Shown piece by piece: positions 1-7,146 of a stretch of DNA of 32,641 nucleotides (position 1 is its first letter; every line of letters begins with the position of its first letter). Both the position numbers and the translations under genes were made by a program. Origin of the DNA: Desulfobulbaceae bacterium (lineage in GTDB: Bacteria; Desulfobacterota; Desulfobulbia; Desulfobulbales; Desulfocapsaceae); assembly GCA_026988015.1 (NCBI GenBank), contig JALSMA010000076.1, positions 1 to 32,641 of the forward strand, in the 5' to 3' direction. Under the pieces are notes generated by a model. It saw nothing but the letters and a program-made list of their open reading frames with translations. It was not told where the DNA came from and did no database searches.

Positions 1-254
1 GAGATCAGAGAAAAAGGAACTGTTTTGCCTGGGGTCATGGTTTGTAGTGGTTGAAATTGAATTGTAAGCAATCGCTTTGTCGGTAATTAAAATTATTAAT
101 GGCCAAAAAAGAATCTTAAGCTGTTTCCAATACATCTTGATGGTGTTGAGGTTGTGTTGAATATCACATGTAAATACAGAAACCTGCAGTGTGAAAGGCC
201 TCTGTGGTGGAACGAGATCCCTCAAAAAGAATTTCACCCCAAGAAGGAGGATTT

Positions 255-401
255 ATGCGCCACAAAGATATCAAGCAACGCTTCAATAAACAACTAAAAA
301 GTCAGTGTTTAAAATGGAAATGGCTAAAGAGGGGCAAAAGGGTGACATTATGTTGTACGTTCAGTTATGTATCGTGCTTCATCGAAGACTTCTGTTTCTA
401 A
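255..401 (+). CDS. Small orphan ORF, possible transposase N-terminal remnant
   Basis: This is a 48-residue ORF whose ATG is preceded by a strong Shine-Dalgarno sequence (AAGGAGG, 5 nt upstream). That start is better supported than the upstream one at 204. The first 30 residues are very basic and carry evenly spaced Lys, Arg and Trp, while the C-terminal third is Cys/Phe-rich and looks out of frame or degenerate. The basic start resembles, from memory only, the N-terminus of some Desulfobacterota transposases, so it may be the stub of a decayed insertion sequence. No terminal inverted repeats or downstream transposase sequence are visible. It could also be chance. Positions 1-254 and 402-479 show nothing else I can support. 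Confidence 0.25.
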   Translation: MRHKDIKQRFNKQLKSQCLKWKWLKRGKRVTLCCTFSYVSCFIEDFCF

Positions 402-479
402 CTGTTACTGTGCCCGGGAAGGGCGCAACGTTCAGTCTGGTAGTCATATACTGCTGGTGCCAACCCCAGGGCGCATTAC

Positions 480-839
480 TCAACAACCTAGCATCAACTT
501 TTTCTCAATTTTAACAGCAGTTGTACTTGTGCTGTTTGGTTGATACCAGATCTTGACCTTATTTCCTTTTTCAATTTTCGCTGGTGATGAGTAGCCAACC
601 AGTTCAGTGCTCCAGTCAATCTTGATTGTAATTTTTTCGCCATTTTTTATCTGTAGTTGCAGAGTCTGTTCATCAGAGTTAAATCGCCTTACCTTTCCTT
701 CGACAAGTACGAGACCAGATTCAGTTGATACTGATATATCTTTTGGCTCGGAGGACAGCACTGTATTTGGAATTAAAATGATAAATAGCGCCAGAATAGC
801 AAAGAAAATGGATTCATTTTTACCAGTGATTTGTTTCAT
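480..839 (-). CDS. Secreted hypothetical protein, possible small beta-barrel domain
   Basis: This 119-residue protein has a clear N-terminal signal peptide: a Lys-containing start, a hydrophobic stretch at about residues 10-27, then a small-residue region before SSEP. The mature part of about 90 residues alternates hydrophobic and charged residues in short strands, as in the small OB-fold-like periplasmic proteins that carry a VEGKV start and a VKI/W repeat. A GGAG sequence lies 8 nt before the ATG, which supports the start. The protein ends in Cys. I do not recognise a named family. It is transcribed away from the small ORF at 255 and stands alone, about 116 bp downstream of the BFD-like gene on the same strand. 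Confidence 0.7.
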   Translation of the reverse strand: MKQITGKNESIFFAILALFIILIPNTVLSSEPKDISVSTESGLVLVEGKVRRFNSDEQTLQLQIKNGEKITIKIDWSTELVGYSSPAKIEKGNKVKIWYQPNSTSTTAVKIEKKLMLGC

Positions 840-955
840 GATTGTCTCCGGTAGCAGGGTGGGTTAGGAGCTGTTATTAGATTCCTTTAATGAGAACAAT
901 ACCTATCTATGACAGTAATCACACCCGCCACAATGTGCCACCTTTTTTGTGAAAT

Positions 956-1189
956 TCATGGAAGAAGGTTGTGCTTTTCACTCATATCGTTCTTACCAGT
1001 CAACAATTCTGTCACTTTTTGGCTGCAGCGGCGAGAGTTGCAGGATCCGCCACCGATGCCTGTAATTTGAGAGATTTCAGCAAAATTGCTTGCACCTTGT
1101 TCTATGGCACGAAGGATTACATAGAGTTTTATACCTTTACAGATACATCCTGGTTTCAGGCGGGTGATAATATCTTCTTCACTTGTCAT
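956..1189 (-). CDS. BFD-like [2Fe-2S]-binding domain protein
   Basis: This 77-residue protein consists almost entirely of a bacterioferritin-associated-ferredoxin-like (Fer2_BFD) fold. Cys15 and Cys17 form the first pair (GCICKG), followed by an amphipathic helix and then Cys50 and Cys55. The usual family pattern is CxC then CxxC about 32 residues later. Here the second pair is spaced Cx4C (SCNSRRC), a small deviation. In this family the domain binds a [2Fe-2S] cluster and acts as a small redox or iron-handling partner. It lies 46 nt downstream of uvrC on the same strand and is probably co-transcribed, although no ferritin gene is nearby. No strong ribosome binding site precedes the start. 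Confidence 0.7.
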   Translation of the reverse strand: MTSEEDIITRLKPGCICKGIKLYVILRAIEQGASNFAEISQITGIGGGSCNSRRCSQKVTELLTGKNDMSEKHNLLP

Positions 1190-1235
1190 AGTAACTATTT
1201 GTTTAAGGTATCAGAAAGTCAGGAAGAGTTAGAGG

Positions 1236-3050
1236 TTATGGAATCTGGCTCTTGTTAAAATACTCATATATCAGGGTTGATGTTTTGTCACCGATTCCGT
1301 CAATGTTGCTAAGTTCTGTAATTGAAGCTTCTTTAATCCTCTTGATACTACCGAAGCCTTTAAGGAGCTTTTTTTTTCTATCGTTGCCGATACCGGGGAT
1401 TGCGTCAAGTGGAGAAGTAATGGAACGTTTATTTCGTAACTTCCGATGAAAAGTTATGCCAAAGCGATGTGATTCATCCCGGATACGCATAAGATATAAT
1501 AGAACAGGATTATGTTGTTTGAGGATTATCGGATTTTTTTGCCCGGGCTTGTAAAGTTTTTCACCTTCTCCAGATTTCTCCTTGGCAATACCTAGCCAGT
1601 CCATTTGGTTACGAATTCCAAGTTCATCTGCGACCCGAAGAGCGATGCCAAGTTGCCCTTTGCCACCATCAACCATAAAAAGATTCGGAAGATTTCCCTC
1701 GTCAACCCCCTTCCTGAACCTCCGCTTAAGAACCTCTTCCATCATTGCATAATCGTCAGGACCAGAAACTGTTTTTATCGAATAATGTCGATAGTGAGTT
1801 TTGTCTGACTCTCCCATTTTATAAGATACCAGTGACCCCACGGCCTGCTTTCCACTGGTATTTGAGATATCCAGGCATTCAATGCGGTAGGGTTCAAACT
1901 GGAGGTGCAGTGACCGTTCCATTGCAGCAGTGAGATTCTGCCAGGAACGGTCTTTCTTTTCTCTTTCATCAAAAACATGGGAAGCATTGTTGTTTGCCAT
2001 GTGGAGCAACTCTCTATTCCGCCCACGCTGTGGAACTCTCATCTTGACGTGAACTCCACTGAGTTCGCTGAAACGTTCCATTAGAAGAGCTGAATCTTCG
2101 ATGGCAAAGGGAATAACAAGTTCTTTGGCTGGGATGATTCTAGTATCGTAAAACTGATTAAGTACCTGAGCGAGAATCACAGAATCCGGTTCCATGGGTT
2201 CACTTAAAAAGAAATTTCGACTTCCACTTACCAGGCCATCTCTTATAAAAAGTATTGCTATTGCAATGGACGTACCCTGCCGGTGATAACCAAAAATATC
2301 CTGATCTTTCAGAGTTTCTGATGCGATAATCTGTTTTTCCAGCGTTTTTGAAAGTGCTGTTATCTGATCGCGAAGTTCTGCTGCCCGTTCGAAAAAGAGG
2401 GATTCTGCAGCGCTCTGCATCTCCAGTTTGAGTCCTTTAATCAGGCTTCTGTTTCGTCCTTCAAGTACCATCAGTACCTGTTGCACATGTTTTAGGTAGT
2501 CTTCTTTTCTTGCAAGGCCGACACAAGGTCCGAGGCATTTCCCCATCTGCAGGTTAAGGCAAGGGCGTTTACTGATTCGAACCCTGCTTCCTTTACATTT
2601 TCTGATCGGAAAAAGATTTGCGAGTAACCGTAAGGTTGCCCACATTGAAGAGCTTGAAGAGTAGGGGCCGAAGTATCGAGCGCCATCTTTTTTTCTTTTT
2701 CTGGCCATATGAACGCGTGGCCAGTCTTCTTGAACAGTGACCTTGATAAAGGGATAGTTTTTATCGTCACGAAGGAGAATGTTGTATTTTGGTTTATGCT
2801 TTTTTATGAGGGCGGCTTCAAGAATCAAAGCCTCTTTTTCAGTTTTAGTGAGGAGAGTATCAATCTTTTTAACATGAGAAAGCATGACCGTGGTTTTATT
2901 GTGAACAGAACCTGAAAACCTTGTATAGGAGCTGAGTCTGTTCCTGAGATTCTTCGCTTTCCCAACATAGAGTATCCGTGACTGTCTATCGAGCATCAAG
3001 TAGACTCCAGGGGTTTTGGGAGCACTTTGGATGAAATCAGCTGAAAACAT
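1236..3050 (-). CDS. uvrC: UvrABC excinuclease subunit C
   Basis: UvrC makes the two incisions flanking a DNA lesion after UvrA/UvrB recognition in nucleotide excision repair. At 604 residues it is full length. In order: an N-terminal GIY-YIG nuclease domain (GVYLM and ILYVGKAKNLRNR, residues about 14-40), a Cys-containing linker, a UVR motif (about 200-235, FFERAAELRDQI) that contacts UvrB, an RNase H-like endonuclease domain (DISNTSG and VDGGKGQ, about 395-470), and C-terminal tandem helix-hairpin-helix motifs (IPGIGNDRKKKLL and IDGIGDK). The start fits the family N-terminus, although the Shine-Dalgarno match is weak. A copy of the dispersed repeat described below lies about 45 nt upstream. 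The BFD-like gene follows. Confidence 0.97.
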   Translation of the reverse strand: MFSADFIQSAPKTPGVYLMLDRQSRILYVGKAKNLRNRLSSYTRFSGSVHNKTTVMLSHVKKIDTLLTKTEKEALILEAALIKKHKPKYNILLRDDKNYPFIKVTVQEDWPRVHMARKRKKDGARYFGPYSSSSSMWATLRLLANLFPIRKCKGSRVRISKRPCLNLQMGKCLGPCVGLARKEDYLKHVQQVLMVLEGRNRSLIKGLKLEMQSAAESLFFERAAELRDQITALSKTLEKQIIASETLKDQDIFGYHRQGTSIAIAILFIRDGLVSGSRNFFLSEPMEPDSVILAQVLNQFYDTRIIPAKELVIPFAIEDSALLMERFSELSGVHVKMRVPQRGRNRELLHMANNNASHVFDEREKKDRSWQNLTAAMERSLHLQFEPYRIECLDISNTSGKQAVGSLVSYKMGESDKTHYRHYSIKTVSGPDDYAMMEEVLKRRFRKGVDEGNLPNLFMVDGGKGQLGIALRVADELGIRNQMDWLGIAKEKSGEGEKLYKPGQKNPIILKQHNPVLLYLMRIRDESHRFGITFHRKLRNKRSITSPLDAIPGIGNDRKKKLLKGFGSIKRIKEASITELSNIDGIGDKTSTLIYEYFNKSQIP

Positions 3051-3094
3051 TATCAGGTCACTTGAAAACTGGGAAAAGAAATAAAAAGCTGAAG

Positions 3095-3123
3095 CCTGAA
3101 TCTGTGAGAGTTCGATGTTGATG
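3095..3123 (-). repeat. Dispersed intergenic repeat, copy 1
   Basis: Read on the minus strand, this copy contains TCGAACTCTCACAGATTC followed by AGG. It matches the core of copies at 5023, 7088 and 18519 almost base for base. It lies in the putative leader of uvrC. No partner inverted arm is evident within 100 bp. Confidence 0.55.
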
Positions 3124-3306
3124 GAGTCAGATCTTTCATGTATTGTTGTGAATATTACGCCATAAGTTCAGTATGTTATAAAGAGAATGACACAAATACG
3201 TCTGGATACTAAAGTGACACGATAATTATGATGGAATCACAATACAAGTTTTCATGGTCTGCTTTACAAAATACTTTTTATCTATTACTAATCTTTTAAT
3301 ATATTT

Positions 3307-3470
3307 TTCAGGTGCTGCAGCTGTGCAGTGAAAAGGGAATGCGGTGAGAATCCGTAACGTTGGGCCAACGCTGTAAGCGGGGACAAAGGTCACATGAGAG
3401 CCACTACCTGTTTTTCCGGTGGGAAGGCGTGATTGGCGAATGATCCGTGGAGTCAGAAGACCTGCCTGAA
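3307..3470 (+). promoter_or_regulatory. Cobalamin (B12) riboswitch aptamer
   Basis: All hallmark segments of the adenosylcobalamin riboswitch are present in order: AAAAGGGAA (about 3331), GGTGAGAATCC (about 3343), CGCTGTAAGCGGGGAC (about 3370), GCCACT and GGTGGGAAGGCG (about 3400-3429), and the B12-box stretch GAGTCAGAAGACCTGCC ending near 3466. The closing P1 helix is TTCAGG (3307-3312) with CCTGAA (3465-3470). A possible -10 element TATATT sits at 3300-3305, but its -35 is poor. The segment is clearly not a TPP riboswitch even though a ThiC-family gene follows. The family represses downstream expression when cobalamin is bound. Upstream, 3124-3306 holds nothing else I can name. Confidence 0.95.
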
Positions 3471-3495
3471 GAACAAGGAGATTGTCGTCCGTACA

Positions 3496-3536
3496 AGTCC
3501 GTATTATGCCCCTGTGGTGTAATACGGACTTTTTTT
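3496..3536 (+). terminator. Intrinsic terminator of the riboswitch expression platform
   Basis: A perfect 11-bp stem (AGTCCGTATTA, 3496-3506, with TAATACGGACT, 3520-3530) is followed by a run of seven T at 3530-3536. It lies 25 nt after the aptamer and 40 nt before the bzaF start codon, so ligand-controlled transcription termination is the likely output. A second GTCCGTA at 3487-3493 duplicates part of the 5' arm and could pair with the 3' arm as an alternative fold. Confidence 0.9.
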
Positions 3537-3575
3537 ATGCCCATGCGGAACATAATAGTTGCAAGGAGAAATATC

Positions 3576-4892
3576 ATGGAAACACAGATTGAGCAGGCAA
3601 GGAAGAATGTTATTACCCCTGAGATGTCTAAAGTTGCAGATCAGGAGGGGCTGACACCGCAATGGATTTGTAAGCGAGTAGCCGAGGGAAGAGTTGTAAT
3701 ACCAGCCAACCCAAATAGAAAAAATCAGAATGCAGTGGGGATTGGATTTGGATTACGTACCAAAGTAAATGCCTCTATTGGAACATCATCTGATATTGCA
3801 TGTTTTGATCTTGAGATACGGAAAGCCAAAGTAGCAGAAGAGGAGAAGGCCGATACCCTCATGGAACTTTCGACAGGTGGCAACCTTGATGAAGTGCGCC
3901 GGAAAATCCTTGAAAACTGTTCGTTACCAGTGGGGAATGTTCCTTTGTACCAGGCTTTTTCTGAGGCAACCAGGAAATATCACAATCCTAACAAATTGGA
4001 CTCCGAATATCTTTTTGAACTTATAGAACGTCAGCTCGAAGACGGTATCTCATTTATGGCGATTCACTGTGGCATAAACAGATATTCAATTGAGCGATTA
4101 CGAAATCAGGGATACCGGTACGGTGGACTGGTTTCCAAAGGCGGAACCTTTATGGTTTCATGGATGGAATATAATAATTGCGAGAACCCGCTTTACGAAC
4201 AGTTTGATCGGGTTTGCGGTCTAATGAAAAAATATGATGCAGTACTGTCACTTGGGAATGGTATTCGTGCCGGCGCTATTCACGATAGCCATGATCGCGC
4301 ACAGATGGCAGAAATGGTGATCAACTGCGAACTGGCAGAACTTGGTCGTGATATGGGATGTCAGATGATGGTTGAAGGACCGGGGCATGTCCCCCTTGAT
4401 GAGATTGAAGGGAACATTATGCTTGAAAAGAGGATGAGTGGTGGAGCACCATACTATGTTCTTGGGCCACTTCCTGCTGACTCAGGGGCTGGCTACGATC
4501 ATATTACAGCAGCAATAGGAGCAGCAAATGCAGCACGTTATGGCGCAGACCTTATCTGTTATATAACTCCTGCAGAACATTTGGCTCTACCAAATGAAGA
4601 TGACGTCAGGGAAGGGATAAGAGCCACTCGACTTGCGGCACGAATTGGAGACATTGCAAAATACCCAGAAAGAAGGGAACAGGAGAAAAAGGTTGCTCTT
4701 ACGCGTCGTGATACAAATTGGGAAGAACATTTTAATTTATTGATGTTTCAGGAAAAAGCCGAATCTGTGCGCAGATCACGAAGTCCTGAGAATAAGAAAA
4801 CCTGTACAATGTGCGGCGACTTTTGTGCAATGGAACGAGGAAAATCCCTGTTTGAAGGAGACATAAAAGGAGATAAAATAGGTAGTGTCTAA
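3576..4892 (+). CDS. bzaF: 5-hydroxybenzimidazole synthase BzaF (ThiC paralog)
   Basis: This 438-residue protein belongs to the ThiC radical-SAM superfamily. It has MELSTGG, LSLGNGIRAG, MVEGPGHVPLDEI, VLGPLPADSGAGYDHI and CYITPAEHLALP, and a C-terminal Fe-S motif CTMCGDFC (CX2CX3C as read; E. coli ThiC has CX2CX4C). ThiC converts aminoimidazole ribotide to HMP for thiamin. BzaF converts the same substrate to 5-hydroxybenzimidazole, the lower ligand of anaerobic cobamides. I favour BzaF because the gene sits directly behind a cobalamin riboswitch and because LSLGNGIRAG/ADSGAGYDH differ from the usual ThiC LSLGDGLRPG and TDIAPGYDH. The start at 3576 has AAGGAG 7 nt upstream. A longer frame back to 3447 would run through the riboswitch and terminator. 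No bzaC/D/E genes are in the window. Thiamin ThiC remains the alternative. Confidence 0.85.
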   Translation: METQIEQARKNVITPEMSKVADQEGLTPQWICKRVAEGRVVIPANPNRKNQNAVGIGFGLRTKVNASIGTSSDIACFDLEIRKAKVAEEEKADTLMELSTGGNLDEVRRKILENCSLPVGNVPLYQAFSEATRKYHNPNKLDSEYLFELIERQLEDGISFMAIHCGINRYSIERLRNQGYRYGGLVSKGGTFMVSWMEYNNCENPLYEQFDRVCGLMKKYDAVLSLGNGIRAGAIHDSHDRAQMAEMVINCELAELGRDMGCQMMVEGPGHVPLDEIEGNIMLEKRMSGGAPYYVLGPLPADSGAGYDHITAAIGAANAARYGADLICYITPAEHLALPNEDDVREGIRATRLAARIGDIAKYPERREQEKKVALTRRDTNWEEHFNLLMFQEKAESVRRSRSPENKKTCTMCGDFCAMERGKSLFEGDIKGDKIGSV

Positions 4893-4922
4893 GTAGTGAA
4901 GGTACTATTTAGAGACTTTTAC

Positions 4923-4966
4923 CTGGGCCTGACACTGCTACCCCTGTCAGGCCCAGATAAATTTTG
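4923..4966 (+). terminator. Rho-independent terminator after bzaF
   Basis: A perfect 12-bp GC-rich stem (CTGGGCCTGACA, 4923-4934, with TGTCAGGCCCAG, 4945-4956) has a 10-nt loop and is followed by ATAAATTTTG. The T-run is short. It separates the convergent bzaF and ettA genes. Confidence 0.75.
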
Positions 4967-4993
4967 TTGAGCTATACAAAAACAGACATATTT

Positions 4994-5050
4994 CTGAATC
5001 CATGTGTTAAAAAAACAGGCGGCATCAGCATCGAATGCTCACGGATCCAG
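4994..5050 (+). repeat. Dispersed intergenic repeat, copy 2, with inverted arms
   Basis: The core TCGAATGCTCACGGATCC lies within 5023-5050. A degenerate inverted arm CTGAATCCATGTG (4994-5006) matches 10 of 13 bases of the reverse complement of CTCACGGATCCAG (5038-5050), so this copy can fold into a hairpin. It lies between the converging bzaF and ettA genes. Confidence 0.5.
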
Positions 5051-5059
5051 AGTATTGAT

Positions 5060-6742
5060 CTAACGGGTAAGCTGTCTGTATTTAATCCGATGTGGCTGTT
5101 CAGCTTTTGGACCCAACCTGGCCTTGCGGTCTTTTTCGTAGTCGGAATAGTTGCCCTCAAACCAGATAACCTTGGAATCGCCTTCAAAAGCCAGGATATG
5201 AGTGGCGATTCTGTCTAGAAACCACCTGTCATGGCTGATAACCACAGCACAACCGCCGAAGTTATCAAGAGCCTCCTCCAGTGCCCTGAGAGTGTTCACA
5301 TCAAGGTCATTGGTCGGCTCATCAAGAAGCAACACATTAGCGCCTTCTTTCAGCATCTTGGCAAGATGAACTCTGTTCCTCTGGCCACCGGAAAGAAGCT
5401 CGACTTTCTTTTGCTGGTCCGATCCTGAGAAGTTAAACTTTCCGACGTAGGCCCTGGAGTTGATTTCACGGGAGCCAAGCCAGATTGTTTCCTGACCATC
5501 TGAGATGGCTTCCCAAATGGTTGCATCTGGATCGAGATTGTCCCGATTTTGATCGACATATCCAAGCTTTACGGTCTCTCCAAGGCGAATGGTACCTTCA
5601 TCAGTAGTGTCTTCGCCGGTGATCATTTTAAAAAGTGTGGATTTTCCAGCACCATTGGGACCTATGATACCGACAATTCCACCAGCTGGAAGCTTGAAGT
5701 TCATGTCATCTACCAGGATTTTATCGCCGAAGGCTTTGCGAACATGATCAGCCTCTATCACTACCTTACCAAGGCGTGGTCCAGGTGGAATGAAGATTTG
5801 CAACTCTTTCACAAGAGAATCGGTCTCCTGGCCCATAAGCTTATCGTAAGAGGCGATACGGGCCTTAGACTTACTACGGCGCCCTTTTGGCGACATTTTG
5901 ATCCACTCAAGTTCCCTTTTGAGTGTCCGTTGGCGGCTGCTCTCTTTTTTCTCTTCAGTCGCAAGCCGTTTTTCTTTCTGTTCCAGCCATGATGAGTAGT
6001 TTCCTTTCCAGGGAATACCACGGCCCCTATCAAGTTCCAGGATCCACCCGGCAACATTATCCAGGAAGTAGCGATCATGGGTCACAGCAATAACAGTACC
6101 CGCATATTGCTGGAGATGTTGCTCCAACCATGCTACAGATTCGGCATCCAGATGGTTTGTGGGTTCGTCCAGCAGCAGAATATCAGGCTGTTTCAGTAAT
6201 ATCCGGCACAGAGCAATACGTCTTTTCTCACCTCCAGATAGATGGGCACAGTTAGTGTCTGATGGTGGGCAGCGCAAGGCATCCATGGCCATCTCAAGTT
6301 TGGAGTCAAGATCCCAGGCATCCAGATTGTCGAGTTTTTCCTGGACTTCTCCCTGTCTGTCAATGAGCGCCTGCATCTCATCATCGCTCATGGGTTCGGC
6401 AAATTTTTCATTAATTTCATTGAACTCCTGAAGAAGATTGACAGTATCCTGAACCCCTTCCTCAACAATCTCCTTGACTGTTTTGGCAGGGTCAAGCTCA
6501 GGTTCCTGTGGTAGGTAATCCACAGTGAGACCTGGTGAGATTACAGTTTCACCGTTAAACTCAGTGTCAAGACCTGCAAGGATTCGCAGCAGACTGCTTT
6601 TACCAGAACCGTTCAGGCCCAATACGCCAATCTTGGCACCATAAAAATAGGAAAGTGAAATGTCCTTTAATACTGGCTGATCATCATAATATTTACTGAC
6701 TTTGATCATCGAATAGATGATTTTTTTGTCGTCAACGCTCAT
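5060..6742 (-). CDS. ettA: Energy-dependent translational throttle protein EttA (ABC-F)
   Basis: This 560-residue cytosolic ABC-F ATPase carries two nucleotide-binding domains and no membrane domain. NBD1 has GLNGSGKSS, HLSGGEKRR and LLLDEPTNHLD. NBD2 has [18 protein letters not shown] and LLLDEPTNDLD. The charged linker between them (about residues 255-320) is the P-site tRNA interaction motif region of ABC-F proteins. EttA gates the first elongation step on the ribosome E site according to ATP/ADP level. The length and the SLSYFYGAKIGVLGLNG segment fit EttA better than Uup or YheS. I chose the start at 6742 because AGGA lies 9 nt upstream and the N-terminus then matches family length. An ATG at 6781 would add 13 unlike residues. 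Confidence 0.93.
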   Translation of the reverse strand: MSVDDKKIIYSMIKVSKYYDDQPVLKDISLSYFYGAKIGVLGLNGSGKSSLLRILAGLDTEFNGETVISPGLTVDYLPQEPELDPAKTVKEIVEEGVQDTVNLLQEFNEINEKFAEPMSDDEMQALIDRQGEVQEKLDNLDAWDLDSKLEMAMDALRCPPSDTNCAHLSGGEKRRIALCRILLKQPDILLLDEPTNHLDAESVAWLEQHLQQYAGTVIAVTHDRYFLDNVAGWILELDRGRGIPWKGNYSSWLEQKEKRLATEEKKESSRQRTLKRELEWIKMSPKGRRSKSKARIASYDKLMGQETDSLVKELQIFIPPGPRLGKVVIEADHVRKAFGDKILVDDMNFKLPAGGIVGIIGPNGAGKSTLFKMITGEDTTDEGTIRLGETVKLGYVDQNRDNLDPDATIWEAISDGQETIWLGSREINSRAYVGKFNFSGSDQQKKVELLSGGQRNRVHLAKMLKEGANVLLLDEPTNDLDVNTLRALEEALDNFGGCAVVISHDRWFLDRIATHILAFEGDSKVIWFEGNYSDYEKDRKARLGPKAEQPHRIKYRQLTR

Positions 6743-7146
6743 GAGTTGAATCCTGTTTATAAGTTGTTTGAAGAAAACCACCTGTTATGTGCTGAACAGA
6801 TGTGGCTTGATTGTATATAGAGTAATAATAATCGGAATTTGTTTAAAAGAAAAGATTGAATAGATATTACAAATGACCTTTGATTAATATATTTTTCTCG
6901 CCTCTTGTTTCTTGATAACTTATGAAAAACAGGTAATATACGATGATAGATTAATGCGATGTGTTTCTGTCGTATATGTTTATTGACTACTACCTGAATC
7001 AGAACTGCTTAACTGTTGGTTTTTTGAGAACGATCTGGAATGCAAATATAATATTCTGTATTTGGTTTTTTCTTTTAAATTATGCAGTATCACTATCGAA
7101 CGCTCACAGATTCTGGAAATAGAGCGCCAGCCTTTCCTGAAAGACC
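6743..7146. other. Intergenic region between divergent ettA and kinase genes
   Basis: This AT-rich 404-bp region has no credible ORF. It contains a possible plus-strand promoter, TTGATA (6912-6917), a 16-bp spacer and TAATAT (6934-6939). A spaced dyad follows: TATACGA (about 6937) and TCGTATA (about 6971), in the right place for a regulator to bind. Copy 3 of the dispersed repeat lies at 7088, with a possible degenerate inverted arm CCTGAATCAG near 7002. No clear ettA promoter was recognised. Confidence 0.35.
7088..7116 (+). repeat. Dispersed intergenic repeat, copy 3
   Basis: This copy contains TCGAACGCTCACAGATTC, identical at nearly every core position to copies 1, 2 and 4. It ends 30 nt before the histidine kinase start codon, so it would lie in that gene's leader. 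Confidence 0.55.

Noticed and set aside
2570-2590. GATTCGAACC resembling a tRNA T-loop
   Set aside because: It lies within uvrC, with no acceptor or anticodon stems around it. No tRNA was found in the window.
3307-3470. A TPP (THI-box) riboswitch ahead of the thiC-like gene
   Set aside because: The characteristic TPP motifs (CTGAGA and the downstream ACCTGATCTGG-type element) are absent, while all the cobalamin motifs are present in order.
3447-3575. N-terminal extension of the bzaF reading frame to 3447
   Set aside because: The extension reads through the riboswitch 3' end and the intrinsic terminator, and the ATG at 3576 has a proper Shine-Dalgarno.
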